Of a stretch of 64,000 nt of DNA, positions 1-8,009 are shown piece after piece. A program made the translations under genes and the position numbers. The number at the start of each line of letters is the position of its first letter. The first letter of the stretch is position 1. The notes under the pieces were generated by a model. It saw only the letters and a program-made list of their open reading frames with translations, was not told the origin of the DNA and searched no databases. The DNA comes from Pseudomonas sp. Tri1. GTDB lineage: Bacteria > Pseudomonadota > Gammaproteobacteria > Pseudomonadales > Pseudomonadaceae. The DNA is taken from the NCBI RefSeq assembly GCF_017968885.1, contig NZ_CP072913.1, forward strand, positions 2,092,001 through 2,156,000, written 5' to 3'.

Positions 1-1095
1 AAACCGATCCCTACGTGCCACGCCATGCTGGTCGAAGGCGGCGAACAGGGTGGCCAGCAGGCACGGGAATGGACACTGGTTCGTCGCGATGGCAGCCATC
101 TGACGGTGAATATGCTGGCCACGCCGATGTTGGATGACCAAGGGCTGTGGGTCGGCCACCTGGCGATCTGCATCGATATCACCGAACGCAAACGTGTCCA
201 TGAGGCCCTGGCTGCCCGGGACCTGTTACTGAAAAAGCTCAGCGCCCATGTTCCTGGCGGCATCTACCAATTCAAGATGGATTTCAACGGTCGTTTCAGC
301 GTGATTTATGCCAGTGATGGCATTCGTGACATCTACGAGTTGGAGCCAGATGTACTGGTCCAGAACGCTGAAGCGATTTTCTCGCGCATTCATCCATTGG
401 ACGGCACGCGGGTCCGCGCTTCAATTCGTGCTTCGGCCGCGACGTTGAGCCCTTGGCGTGAAGAGTACCGCGTGCAACTCCCGGTGCGTGGTGTGCGCTG
501 GGTGCGTGGTGAGGCCACGCCTGAGGAGTTGCCCGGGGGCGGTGTGTTGTGGCACGGCTATATCTCGGATATTTCCGATCTCAAGCGGGTGGAAGAAGAG
601 TTGCGGGCATTGTCCGTGACCGATGCCTTGACCGGCATTCGCAACCGGCGCTATTTCCAGGAACGCCTGACCTCGGAAATGGCCCGGGTCGAACGGGGTT
701 CCGGCGAACTGGCGGTCATCATGCTCGATATCGATCACTTCAAGCGGATCAACGATCAGCACGGCCATGCCGTGGGTGACCGTGTGTTGCAGGCGGTCTG
801 CCAGCGGATCGCCCAGCGGCTGCGACGTACCGACGTGTTCTGTCGGCTGGGCGGGGAAGAGTTCGTGGTGCTGTGTCCTGACACGGACGGTACCAGTGCT
901 CATGCACTGGCGATTGGGCTGTGGGAAGGTTTGCGTGGTGCGCCGATCGATGACGTGGGCATCGTCACTGCCAGTTTTGGTATTGCCAGCTGGCGGGTCG
1001 GGGAGGGCGCGGATGCGCTACTGTTGCGGGCCGATTCAGGGGTGTATGCGGCCAAGCAGACTGGGCGGGATCGGGTCGATGTGCAGTTGGGATAG
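1..1095 (+). CDS. PAS-GGDEF diguanylate cyclase, 5' end cut by window
   Basis: The frame is open from base 1, so the start lies upstream; 364 codons are visible. PAS material comes first (a PAS/PAC end at ...CIDITERKR, then a second PAS ending ...GYISDISDLKRVEEEL), followed by a C-terminal GGDEF domain. The signature is GGEEF with an RxxD product-inhibition site (RRTD) exactly five residues before it, and the metal-binding D in MLDIDHFKRIND is present. The expected activity is c-di-GMP synthesis from two GTP, with feedback inhibition through the I-site. The PAS ligand is unknown. A REP palindrome follows the stop. Domain identity is firm; the sensory input and full length cannot be seen here. 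Confidence 0.9.
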   Translation, partial: KPIPTCHAMLVEGGEQGGQQAREWTLVRRDGSHLTVNMLATPMLDDQGLWVGHLAICIDITERKRVHEALAARDLLLKKLSAHVPGGIYQFKMDFNGRFSVIYASDGIRDIYELEPDVLVQNAEAIFSRIHPLDGTRVRASIRASAATLSPWREEYRVQLPVRGVRWVRGEATPEELPGGGVLWHGYISDISDLKRVEEELRALSVTDALTGIRNRRYFQERLTSEMARVERGSGELAVIMLDIDHFKRINDQHGHAVGDRVLQAVCQRIAQRLRRTDVFCRLGGEEFVVLCPDTDGTSAHALAIGLWEGLRGAPIDDVGIVTASFGIASWRVGEGADALLLRADSGVYAAKQTGRDRVDVQLG

Positions 1096-1117
1096 CTGGC
1101 TGGGTATACGCGGTCAA

Positions 1118-1147
1118 GTGTGGGAGCGAGCAAGCCCGCTCCCACAC
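1118..1147. repeat. Single REP palindrome
   Basis: The arms GTGTGGGAGCG and CGCTCCCACAC form a perfect inverted repeat around AGCAAGCC. This is the Pseudomonas REP type seen many times in the window. It sits between the convergent ends of the GGDEF gene and dacB and could act as a bidirectional 3' end structure. Confidence 0.8.
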
Positions 1148-1185
1148 GGTTCTCTGTGCCGCTGAAGTTGCGGCGAATCAAAGAA

Positions 1186-2652
1186 TTAGAGCACCGAAGC
1201 CGTCTGCGGCAGTTTTGGCTGGCGGTACAAGTCCAGCAGCACCTGGTCCAGCACCGATGACGCACCCCATGGTTTTGGATCATTGAGGATCGCCACCACC
1301 GCCCAGGTGTTGCCATTGATGTCACGGCTGAAGCCGGCGATGGCGCGGACGGTATTCAGGGTGCCGGTCTTGATGTGGGCTTCACCGGCCATGGCGGTGG
1401 TCTTGAGGCGTTTGCGCATGGTGCCGTCGGTGCCGGCGATTGGCATCGAGCTGATGTACTCCGCCGCATACGGGCTGTTCCAGGCGGCTTGCAGCATCGC
1501 CGCCATTTCCCGGGCGCTGACTCGCTCGGCGCGGGACAGGCCGGAGCCGTTCTCCATCACCAGGTGCGGCGCAGTGATGCCTTTCTTGGCCAGCCACTGG
1601 CGCACCACCCGCTGCGCCGCCTTGGCGTCATCACCGTCGGCTTCGTTACGGAACTGCGCGCCAAGGCTCAGGAACAGTTGCTGGGCCATGGTGTTGTTAC
1701 TGTATTTGTTGATGTCGCGGATGATCTCCGCCAGGTCTGGCGAAAACGCCCGGGCCAATACCTTGGCGCTGCTCGGGGTCGGGGCCAGGCGGTCCTTGCC
1801 CTGGATGCTGCCACCGAGCTCTTTCCAGATTGCCCGCACGGCTCCGGCGGTGTAGGTAGCGTGATCGAGCAGCGACAGGTAGGTCTGGGAACTGCAACCG
1901 TCACCGAGCTGACCGCCCACGGTCACCGTCACGCTGCCGTCTGCCTGGGTCACCGGGTTGTAGCGCACGCCGCCGGCGCATTGCTTGGAGTTGACCGCCT
2001 TGACCTGGTTCTCGATACGAATGCTGGCGATCGGCGGCTCCACCGACACCAGGACCCGACCGCCGTCATTGCGGGCGACGAAGCGCAGGGCCTTGAGGTT
2101 GACCAGCAGCGAGTCGGGCTTGACCAGGAACGGTTTGTTTTCGTCGTTGCCGTCGTCGTTGAACTCAGGCAGTTGTGGCTGGATGAAGAAACTGCGGTCC
2201 AGCACCAGGTCGCCGGTGACTTGTTGCACGCCGTTGGCCCGCAGGTCACGCATCAGCAGCCAGAGTTTTTCCATGTTCAACTTGGGATCGCCGCCGCCCT
2301 TGAGGTACAGGTTGCCGTTGAGGATCCCGCCGCTGAGGGTACCGTCGGTGTAGAACTCGGTTTTCCACTGGTGATTGGGGCCGAGCATCTCCAGGGCCGC
2401 ATAGGTGGTCACCAGTTTCATGGTGGAGGCCGGGTTCACCGAGACGTCGGCGTTGTGCAGGGTCGGGGTGCCGGGGCCGTTGAGCGGGACCATCACCAGG
2501 GACAGGGCATCGTCTTGCAGCTTGCTGGCCTTGAGGGCCTTTTGCACGTTGGGCGACAGGGCGGTGTTGATGGTGGCGGCGCTGGTGGTGACAGGCAGCG
2601 CCAAAGGAAGAAGAAGGCTGGCCAGAAGCAGTGGACGCAAAGATTTGATCAT
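1186..2652 (-). CDS. dacB: D-alanyl-D-alanine carboxypeptidase/endopeptidase (PBP4)
   Basis: 488 residues. A signal peptide (about residues 1-25, ending ...VTTSA) directs it to the periplasm. The penicillin-binding motifs are all present: SxxK as S76-T-M-K79, an SxN motif in KYSNNTMAQQ near residue 317, and KTG at K428. The large insert between SxxK and SxN is typical of the class C / PBP4 family. It should trim the terminal D-Ala and hydrolyse D-Ala-mDAP cross-links during peptidoglycan remodelling. In Pseudomonas, loss of PBP4 is linked to AmpC beta-lactamase induction (established for P. aeruginosa). It is a single-gene unit read towards the GGDEF gene. The start was chosen because it gives the signal peptide. 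Confidence 0.95.
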   Translation of the reverse strand: MIKSLRPLLLASLLLPLALPVTTSAATINTALSPNVQKALKASKLQDDALSLVMVPLNGPGTPTLHNADVSVNPASTMKLVTTYAALEMLGPNHQWKTEFYTDGTLSGGILNGNLYLKGGGDPKLNMEKLWLLMRDLRANGVQQVTGDLVLDRSFFIQPQLPEFNDDGNDENKPFLVKPDSLLVNLKALRFVARNDGGRVLVSVEPPIASIRIENQVKAVNSKQCAGGVRYNPVTQADGSVTVTVGGQLGDGCSSQTYLSLLDHATYTAGAVRAIWKELGGSIQGKDRLAPTPSSAKVLARAFSPDLAEIIRDINKYSNNTMAQQLFLSLGAQFRNEADGDDAKAAQRVVRQWLAKKGITAPHLVMENGSGLSRAERVSAREMAAMLQAAWNSPYAAEYISSMPIAGTDGTMRKRLKTTAMAGEAHIKTGTLNTVRAIAGFSRDINGNTWAVVAILNDPKPWGASSVLDQVLLDLYRQPKLPQTASVL

Positions 2653-2884
2653 GTGAAATAAAACCCTACGGGCGAGGGGGAAAAGACGAGGACATGGAAA
2701 TGAACGTCCTCAACGGTCATGAAAGTGTCGGCATTATGCCCCAAGGTACAACGGCTTGTGCCGTGCTTGAGCCCTTCGGGGTGGTATTTTTTTACCGACG
2801 GTAGGTCGACTCACCGATCAGTCGGGCAATCGATGCACCAAACTGGTAAAGTGCCGGCCGTTATTACTTATGAGGATTGTTCCA

Positions 2885-3229
2885 ATGGCGACTAACCGTT
2901 CCCAGCGTCTGCGCAAAAAACTGTGCGTGGATGAATTTCAAGAGCTGGGTTTCGAACTGAACCTGGATTTCAAAGAAGATCTGGCTGATGAGGCTATTGA
3001 CGCTTTCCTCGACGCTTTCCTCAAAGAAGCCATGGAAGCCAACGGCCTGGGCTATGTAGGCGGCGACGACTATGGTCTGGTTTGCCTGCAGAAGCGTGGC
3101 TCGGTCACCCAAGAGCAGCGTGCAGCCGTTGAAGCCTGGCTCAAGGCGCGTCCTGAGCTGACCAGCGTGGAAGTCAGCCCGCTGATGGACGTCTGGTACC
3201 CGGAAAAGCCGATCAATCCGGTCGCTTGA
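2885..3229 (+). CDS. yggL: YggL family ribosome-associated protein (DUF469)
   Basis: 114 residues starting MATNRSQRLRKKLCVDEF. An ATG 15 bases upstream is in frame but lacks the family-like N terminus, so the second ATG was taken. The sequence has the DUF469 pattern: basic N terminus, then ELGFELNLDF and the acidic EDLADEAIDAFLDAF helix. YggL of E. coli associates with the 50S subunit; that role is transferred from the family, not seen in the sequence. A strong terminator follows six bases after the stop, so it is the last gene of its transcript. Confidence 0.9.
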   Translation: MATNRSQRLRKKLCVDEFQELGFELNLDFKEDLADEAIDAFLDAFLKEAMEANGLGYVGGDDYGLVCLQKRGSVTQEQRAAVEAWLKARPELTSVEVSPLMDVWYPEKPINPVA

Positions 3230-3234
3230 TGTTC

Positions 3235-3269
3235 AAAAACCGGCAGCCCGTTTGGGTGCCGGTTTTTTT
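3235..3269 (+). terminator. Rho-independent terminator of yggL
   Basis: AACCGGCA and TGCCGGTT form the stem, with an inner CCC/GGG pairing, followed by a run of seven T. It starts six bases after the yggL stop. Confidence 0.9.
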
Positions 3270-3308
3270 GTGCCTGTCTGTTGGGTATGTGTTGTCCTTC
3301 AGGCCGCT

Positions 3309-3383
3309 ATCGCGAGCAAGCTCGCTCCCACAATGGTGATGTGAACGACACAAATCCCCTGTGGGAGCGAGCTTGCTCGCGAT
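3309..3383. repeat. REPIN (inverted REP doublet)
   Basis: ATCGCGAGCAAGCTCGCTCCCACA and its reverse complement flank a 30-base centre containing TGTGAACGACACAAATCC. The element at 5621-5695 has almost the same centre. Confidence 0.85.
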
Positions 3384-3397
3384 GCTCTTGAAGGCTG

Positions 3398-4588
3398 TCA
3401 GGCGCTACGCCAGTTCAGGATCAGCAAGGTCAACACTCCCGCCACAATCCCCCAGAACGCCGAACCGATGGAAAACAGCGTCAGCCCCGATGCCGTGACC
3501 ATGAAGGTGACCAGCGCCGCCTCCCGTTCCCGGGCTTCGCTCATGGCGATGCTCAAGCCATTGATGATCGAGCCGAACAGTGCCAGCGCCGCGATGGACA
3601 GCACCAGTTCCTTGGGCAGCGCGGCGAATAACGCCGCCAGTGTCGCGCCGAACACCCCGGCGACCCCGTAGAAAATCCCGCACCAGACCGCCGCCGTATA
3701 GCGCTTGCTGCGATCTTCGTGGGCATGCGGCCCGGTGCAGATGGCGGCGCTGATGGCCGCCAGGTTGATGCCATGGGAACCGAAAGGCGCCAGCAGCAAC
3801 GAAGCGATGCCGGTGCTGGTGATCAACGGCGAGGCTGGCACGGTGTAACCGTCGGCCCGCAGCACGGCGATGCCGGGCATGTTCTGTGAGGTCATTGCCA
3901 CCACGAACAGAGGGATGCCGATGCTGATAGTGGCCGCCAGGGAAAAGTGCGGCGTGGTCCAGACCGGTGTCGCGACTTCCAGGGCAAAACTGCTGAAATC
4001 CAACAGCCCCAGCAGGCCGGACAGCGCGGTGCCCATCAACAGTGCCGCCAGTACCGCGTAGCGGGGCGACAGGCGCTTGACGATCAGGTAGGTGAAAAAC
4101 ATCCCCAGCACCAGGCCGGTACGATGTTGGGCGGCGATGAAGATCTCACTGCCGATCTTGAACAGGATGCCCGCCAGCAGCGCTGCCGCCAGCGAGGCGG
4201 GAATGCGCTTGACCAGGCGCTCGAAGCTGCCGGTCAGGCCGCAGATCGTCACCAGCAGCGCACAGGTGATGTAGGCGCCGATGGCCTCGCCATAACTCAC
4301 ACCGCCCAGGCTGGTGATCAGCAACGCCGCCCCGGGTGTCGACCAGGCGATGGTGATCGGCGTGCGATAACGCAATGACAGGCCGATGGAACACACCGCC
4401 ATGCCTATGGAAATCGCCCAGATCCACGAGGAAATCTGGCCACTGGTCAGCCCCGCTGCCTGTCCGGCCTGGAACATCAGCACCAGGGAACTGGTGTAGC
4501 CGGTCATCATCGCGATGAACCCGGCGACGATGGCCGAGGGAGAAGTGTCAGCCAGTGGGCGAAGTGGCGTGGTCGTGACTTCGGTCAT
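3398..4588 (-). CDS. BenE family benzoate/H+ symporter-type permease
   Basis: 396 residues, starting MTEVTTTPLRPLADTSPSAI. A longer open frame exists upstream, but this ATG removes a low-complexity leader and matches where hydrophobic segments begin. About 11-12 membrane segments span the protein, with BenE-like stretches GFIAMMTGYTSSLVLMFQA and TPGAALL. The family imports benzoate by proton symport and is related to nucleobase permeases. It stands divergent from a GntR regulator and next to guaD/xdh genes, so an aromatic or purine-like substrate is possible. The substrate is inference; no benzoate catabolism genes are in the window. Confidence 0.85.
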   Translation of the reverse strand: MTEVTTTPLRPLADTSPSAIVAGFIAMMTGYTSSLVLMFQAGQAAGLTSGQISSWIWAISIGMAVCSIGLSLRYRTPITIAWSTPGAALLITSLGGVSYGEAIGAYITCALLVTICGLTGSFERLVKRIPASLAAALLAGILFKIGSEIFIAAQHRTGLVLGMFFTYLIVKRLSPRYAVLAALLMGTALSGLLGLLDFSSFALEVATPVWTTPHFSLAATISIGIPLFVVAMTSQNMPGIAVLRADGYTVPASPLITSTGIASLLLAPFGSHGINLAAISAAICTGPHAHEDRSKRYTAAVWCGIFYGVAGVFGATLAALFAALPKELVLSIAALALFGSIINGLSIAMSEAREREAALVTFMVTASGLTLFSIGSAFWGIVAGVLTLLILNWRSA

Positions 4589-4728
4589 GGTGGGCGGTGG
4601 TCCTTGTTGTAGATTTGACTGGCTTGGTGGAGCCACAGGTTGCGGGTTTAAGCCTAAACTCAACGAAGTCACCGATTGCAATACAGCCGTGCCCGCAAAC
4701 AGCCGTACAGTCGTGTTGCCATCAGAGG

Positions 4729-4738
4729 TTGTGTACAA
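4729..4738. promoter_or_regulatory. Candidate GntR operator in the benE-gntR divergent region
   Basis: TTGTGTACAA has TTGT/ACAA half-sites of the kind bound by FadR/VanR-type GntR regulators. It lies in the 243-base region between the divergent starts. A single site without a second copy is weak support. Confidence 0.3.
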
Positions 4739-4831
4739 TCGAGGTGTTTTTTACGCGATACTTGCCAGCGCCCCGCTGTGCCGTATTACAGTCACGGTCA
4801 ATTCGCCGCAGTTCTCCCGACTCGAGTGCCC

Positions 4832-5596
4832 ATGAACGAACAGTTGCAGCCCCTCAAGAAACAACCGCGCGCAGGTAAAGCCGGCCGCAGCGGAACCCAG
4901 GACGATATTGTCTATGCGCATATCTTCGAGGCCATCCTCGAACAACGCCTGGCGCCCGGTACGAAGTTGAGCGAAGAGGCGCTGGGGGAGATTTTCGGGG
5001 TCAGCCGCACCATCATCCGCCGGGCGCTGTCACGCCTGGCCCATGAAGGGGTGGTGTTGCTGCGGCCCAATCGCGGTGCCGTGGTGGCCAGCCCAAGTGT
5101 CGAAGAGGCGCGCCAGGTGTTCATGGCCCGCCGCCTGGTAGAGCGGGCGATCACCGAACTGGCGGTGCAGCATGCCACTGCCGAACAGCTGGCTGAACTG
5201 CGGCAGATGGTCAGCGACGAGCGCGACAGCTTCTCCCGCGGCGACCGCGGCGCCGGCATCCGCTTGTCGGGCGAGTTCCACCTCAAACTGGCCGAAGCGG
5301 CGAAAAACGCCCCGCTGATCAGCTTCCAGCGCAGCCTGGTGTCGCAGACTTCGCTGATCATCGCTCAATACGAAAGCGGCAATCGTTCCCACTGTTCCTA
5401 TGACGAACACACCCAGTTGATCGACGCCATCGAGGCTCGCGACGCCACGCTGGCGGTGGACCTGATGATGCATCACATGGACCACATCGACAGCAAGCTC
5501 AACCTCGACGAAGAAAGCGCTTCGGATGATTTGCATGCGGTGTTTTCGCATTTGTTGCAGAGCAAGAAGCCTGGGCGGTCGACGGCCAAGCTTTGA
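4832..5596 (+). CDS. GntR family regulator, FadR subfamily (FCD domain)
   Basis: 254 residues from the ATG at MNEQLQPLKKQ; the open frame continues upstream but without a plausible start. An N-terminal winged helix-turn-helix covers about residues 30-95 (LSEEALGEIFGVSRTIIRRA, then a wing around RPNRGAVVAS). A helical FCD effector domain follows, with His and Asp residues typical of the metal/ligand pocket (FHLKLAEAAKN, DEHTQLIDAIEARD, MMHHMDHID). It is divergent from the BenE permease and upstream of guaD-xdhCBA on the other strand. It probably controls the permease and perhaps purine catabolism. The effector is unknown. Confidence 0.9.
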   Translation: MNEQLQPLKKQPRAGKAGRSGTQDDIVYAHIFEAILEQRLAPGTKLSEEALGEIFGVSRTIIRRALSRLAHEGVVLLRPNRGAVVASPSVEEARQVFMARRLVERAITELAVQHATAEQLAELRQMVSDERDSFSRGDRGAGIRLSGEFHLKLAEAAKNAPLISFQRSLVSQTSLIIAQYESGNRSHCSYDEHTQLIDAIEARDATLAVDLMMHHMDHIDSKLNLDEESASDDLHAVFSHLLQSKKPGRSTAKL

Positions 5597-5620
5597 TGGG
5601 TTAAGTCAGTCATACCGCTA

Positions 5621-5695
5621 ATCGCGAGCAAGCTCGCTCCCACAGGGGTTATGTGAACGACACAAATCCACTGTGGGAGCGAGCTTGCTCGCGAT
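5621..5695. repeat. REPIN, near copy of 3309-3383
   Basis: Two inverted REP arms surround TTATGTGAACGACACAAATCC. The centre is almost the same as in the element 2.3 kb upstream, so the two REPINs bracket the permease/GntR pair. Confidence 0.85.
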
Positions 5696-5719
5696 AGCGA
5701 TCCAACAGATGCTGAAATT

Positions 5720-7024
5720 TTAGCGCTGATGCACCAACCGGCCAGCCGCATAAGTCTGCGCCACCGTCCGGTCATCCCCCAGCGTCATCAACACAAACAA
5801 CTTCTCGGCAATATTTCGGGCCTGCTTGAGGCGATAGCCCAGCAGTGGTGTGGCGTTGTAGTCCAGCACCAGAAAGTCCGCGTCGGTACCCGGCTGCAAC
5901 GTCCCGATCTTGTCCTCCAGCCGCAAGGCCCGGGCGCCGCCGAGGGTCGCCAGGTACAGCGATTTGAATGGGCTCAGCCGCGCCCCCTGTAGCTGCATCA
6001 CCTTGTAGGCCTCGTTCAAGGTTTGCAGCAGCGAAAAACTGGTGCCGCCACCCACATCGGTGCCCAATCCCACGTTCACCTTATGCTTTTCGGCCATCGG
6101 CAGGTTGAACAGGCCGCTGCCCAGGAAAAAATTCGACGTCGGGCAGAACGCGATGGCCGAACCGGTCTCGGCCAGGCGCGCACATTCGTCGTCGCACAGG
6201 TGCACGCCGTGGGCAAACACCGAACGCTCGCCAAGCAACTGGTAATGGTCGTAGACGTCCAGATAACCTTTACGCTCCGGGAACAGTTCCTTGACCCACT
6301 GCACCTCCTGCAGGTTTTCACTGATGTGGGTCTGCATGTACAGGTCTGGATATTCCCCCAGCAGTTGACCGGCCAGGGTCAATTGTTCCGGCGTGCTGGT
6401 AGGCGCGAAACGCGGGGTCACGGCGTAATGCAGGCGGCCCTTGCCGTGCCAGCGCTCGATCAGCGCCTTGCTTTCGGTGTAACTGGATTCGGCGGTGTCG
6501 ACCAGGTAGTCCGGGGCGTTGCGGTCCATCATCACTTTGCCGGCGATCATGCGCAGGTCGAGCTTCTGGGCCACTTCGAAAAACGAATTCACCGATTGCG
6601 GGTGCACGCTGCCGAACACCAGCGCCGTAGTGGTGCCGTTGCGCAGCAGTTCCTTGACGAAAATGTCGGCCACCGCATCGGCGTGGGGCTTGTCGGCGAA
6701 CTGGCGTTCGCAGGGGAAGGTGTAGGTGTTGAGCCAGTCCAGCAACTGCTCGCCGTAGGCGCCGACCATGCCGGTCTGCGGCAGGTGAATGTGGGTGTCG
6801 ATGAAGCCGGGGGTGATCAGCGCATCCGGGTAATGATTGATTTCGATGTCCGCCGCCAGGCTCGGCAGTAAATCGCAGGCGTGACCAATGGCGCTGATCT
6901 GGCCGTTCTCCACCACCAGCAAACCGTCTTCGAAATACTCATAGGATGCTTCGATGCCAACTTCGGCGGGGTCGGCAAGGCTGTGGAGCAGGGCCGCGCG
7001 GTAGGCTTTGCGTGTCAGGGGCAT
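5720..7024 (-). CDS. guaD: Guanine deaminase
   Basis: 434 residues from MPLTRKAYRAALLHSLADPA; an upstream in-frame ATG was rejected as it only adds a basic leader. Amidohydrolase metal ligands are visible in order: TPGFIDTHIHLPQ (HxH), QTHISEN, HGVHLCDDE and GLGTDVGGG. Together with the PCERQF region these identify guanine deaminase (guanine + H2O to xanthine + NH3). It is followed upstream on the same strand by xdhC, 19 bases away, and xdhBA, forming a route guanine to xanthine to urate. It is probably transcribed with xdhC. Confidence 0.95.
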   Translation of the reverse strand: MPLTRKAYRAALLHSLADPAEVGIEASYEYFEDGLLVVENGQISAIGHACDLLPSLAADIEINHYPDALITPGFIDTHIHLPQTGMVGAYGEQLLDWLNTYTFPCERQFADKPHADAVADIFVKELLRNGTTTALVFGSVHPQSVNSFFEVAQKLDLRMIAGKVMMDRNAPDYLVDTAESSYTESKALIERWHGKGRLHYAVTPRFAPTSTPEQLTLAGQLLGEYPDLYMQTHISENLQEVQWVKELFPERKGYLDVYDHYQLLGERSVFAHGVHLCDDECARLAETGSAIAFCPTSNFFLGSGLFNLPMAEKHKVNVGLGTDVGGGTSFSLLQTLNEAYKVMQLQGARLSPFKSLYLATLGGARALRLEDKIGTLQPGTDADFLVLDYNATPLLGYRLKQARNIAEKLFVLMTLGDDRTVAQTYAAGRLVHQR

Positions 7025-7043
7025 GGGAATTCTCAACGATTGT

Positions 7044-7886
7044 TCAACGGTTCGCCTGGCTGCGGCGCGAGGCTGGCAGCAGCTTGGCAATCGGTTCGGT
7101 GCGGGCGGTGTGCTGGCCGAAATCAGCGTTATAGGTGGCGATGATTTCGCCGGCGATGGAGATGGCGATTTCCACCGGCAACTTGCCTTTGACTTCGCCG
7201 ATACCCATGGGGCAACGCATGCGTTGCAATGTGCTGCTGTCGAAGCCGCGGTCGCGCAGGCGATGTTCGAACTTGACCCGTTTGGTCTTCGAGCCGATCA
7301 GGCCGAAGTAAGCGAAGTCGTTGCGCTTGAGGATCGCGGCGCTCAGTTCCAGATCGAGCTGGTGGTTGTGGGTCATGACAATGCAGTAGCTGCCGGCGGG
7401 CAATTCGTCGACCTCATCCAGCGGGTCTTCGCTGACGATCTTGCGCACACCGTGGGGCAGTTGTTCGGGAAACTCGGCTTCCCGCGCGTCGATCCAGCGC
7501 ACCTTGCAGGGCAGGCTCGCCAGCAGCGGCACCAAGGCGCGACCGACATGGCCGGCGCCGAACACGGCGATCTGCGCCTGGACCTGGCCCATGGGTTCGA
7601 ACAGCAAGACGGTCACGCCGCCGCAGCACTGGCCCAGGCTGGCGCCGAGGCTGAAGCGCTCCAGATGCGTGCTTTGCTGGCCGCTGGCGAGCATTTGCCG
7701 GGCGAGCTCCATGGCCTTGTATTCCAGGTGCCCGCCACCAATGGTGTCGAATGTCTGGCTGGCGCTGATGACCATCTTCGAACCGGCGTTGCGCGGTGTG
7801 GAGCCAAGCTCTTCGATGATCGTCACCAGCACGCAGGGTTCACCGCGATCTTGCAGGTCGGCGAGGGCGCTGATCCAGTTGTACAT
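7044..7886 (-). CDS. xdhC: Xanthine dehydrogenase accessory protein XdhC
   Basis: 280 residues from the ATG in MYNWISALADL. A GTG two codons earlier also fits, but GAGGTG just before this ATG looks like its ribosome binding site. An N-terminal XdhC/CoxI domain (ALADLQDRGEPCVLVTIIEE) and a C-terminal Rossmann-like part (VFGAGHVGRALVPLLASL) are visible. XdhC binds the molybdenum cofactor, promotes its sulfuration and inserts it into XdhB (known from Rhodobacter). It lies between guaD and xdhB; a REPIN separates it from xdhB, which may stabilise or separate the messages. Confidence 0.95.
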   Translation of the reverse strand: MYNWISALADLQDRGEPCVLVTIIEELGSTPRNAGSKMVISASQTFDTIGGGHLEYKAMELARQMLASGQQSTHLERFSLGASLGQCCGGVTVLLFEPMGQVQAQIAVFGAGHVGRALVPLLASLPCKVRWIDAREAEFPEQLPHGVRKIVSEDPLDEVDELPAGSYCIVMTHNHQLDLELSAAILKRNDFAYFGLIGSKTKRVKFEHRLRDRGFDSSTLQRMRCPMGIGEVKGKLPVEIAISIAGEIIATYNADFGQHTARTEPIAKLLPASRRSQANR

Positions 7887-7922
7887 ATTCACCTCGACAT
7901 CTCTGTTGTCTGTTCCGGCCTC

Positions 7923-7994
7923 ATCGCGAGCAAGCTCGCTCCCACATTGGGTCGGTGTTCACAAATCCCCTGTGGGAGCGAGCTTGCTCGCGAT
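7923..7994. repeat. REPIN between xdhC and xdhB
   Basis: Inverted arms ATCGCGAGCAAGCTCGCTCC and GGAGCGAGCTTGCTCGCGAT enclose TGGGTCGGTGTTCACAAATCC. It fills most of the 123-base gap in an otherwise tight gene run. Confidence 0.85.
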
Positions 7995-8009
7995 TGGCCG
8001 CGCCGCGGT

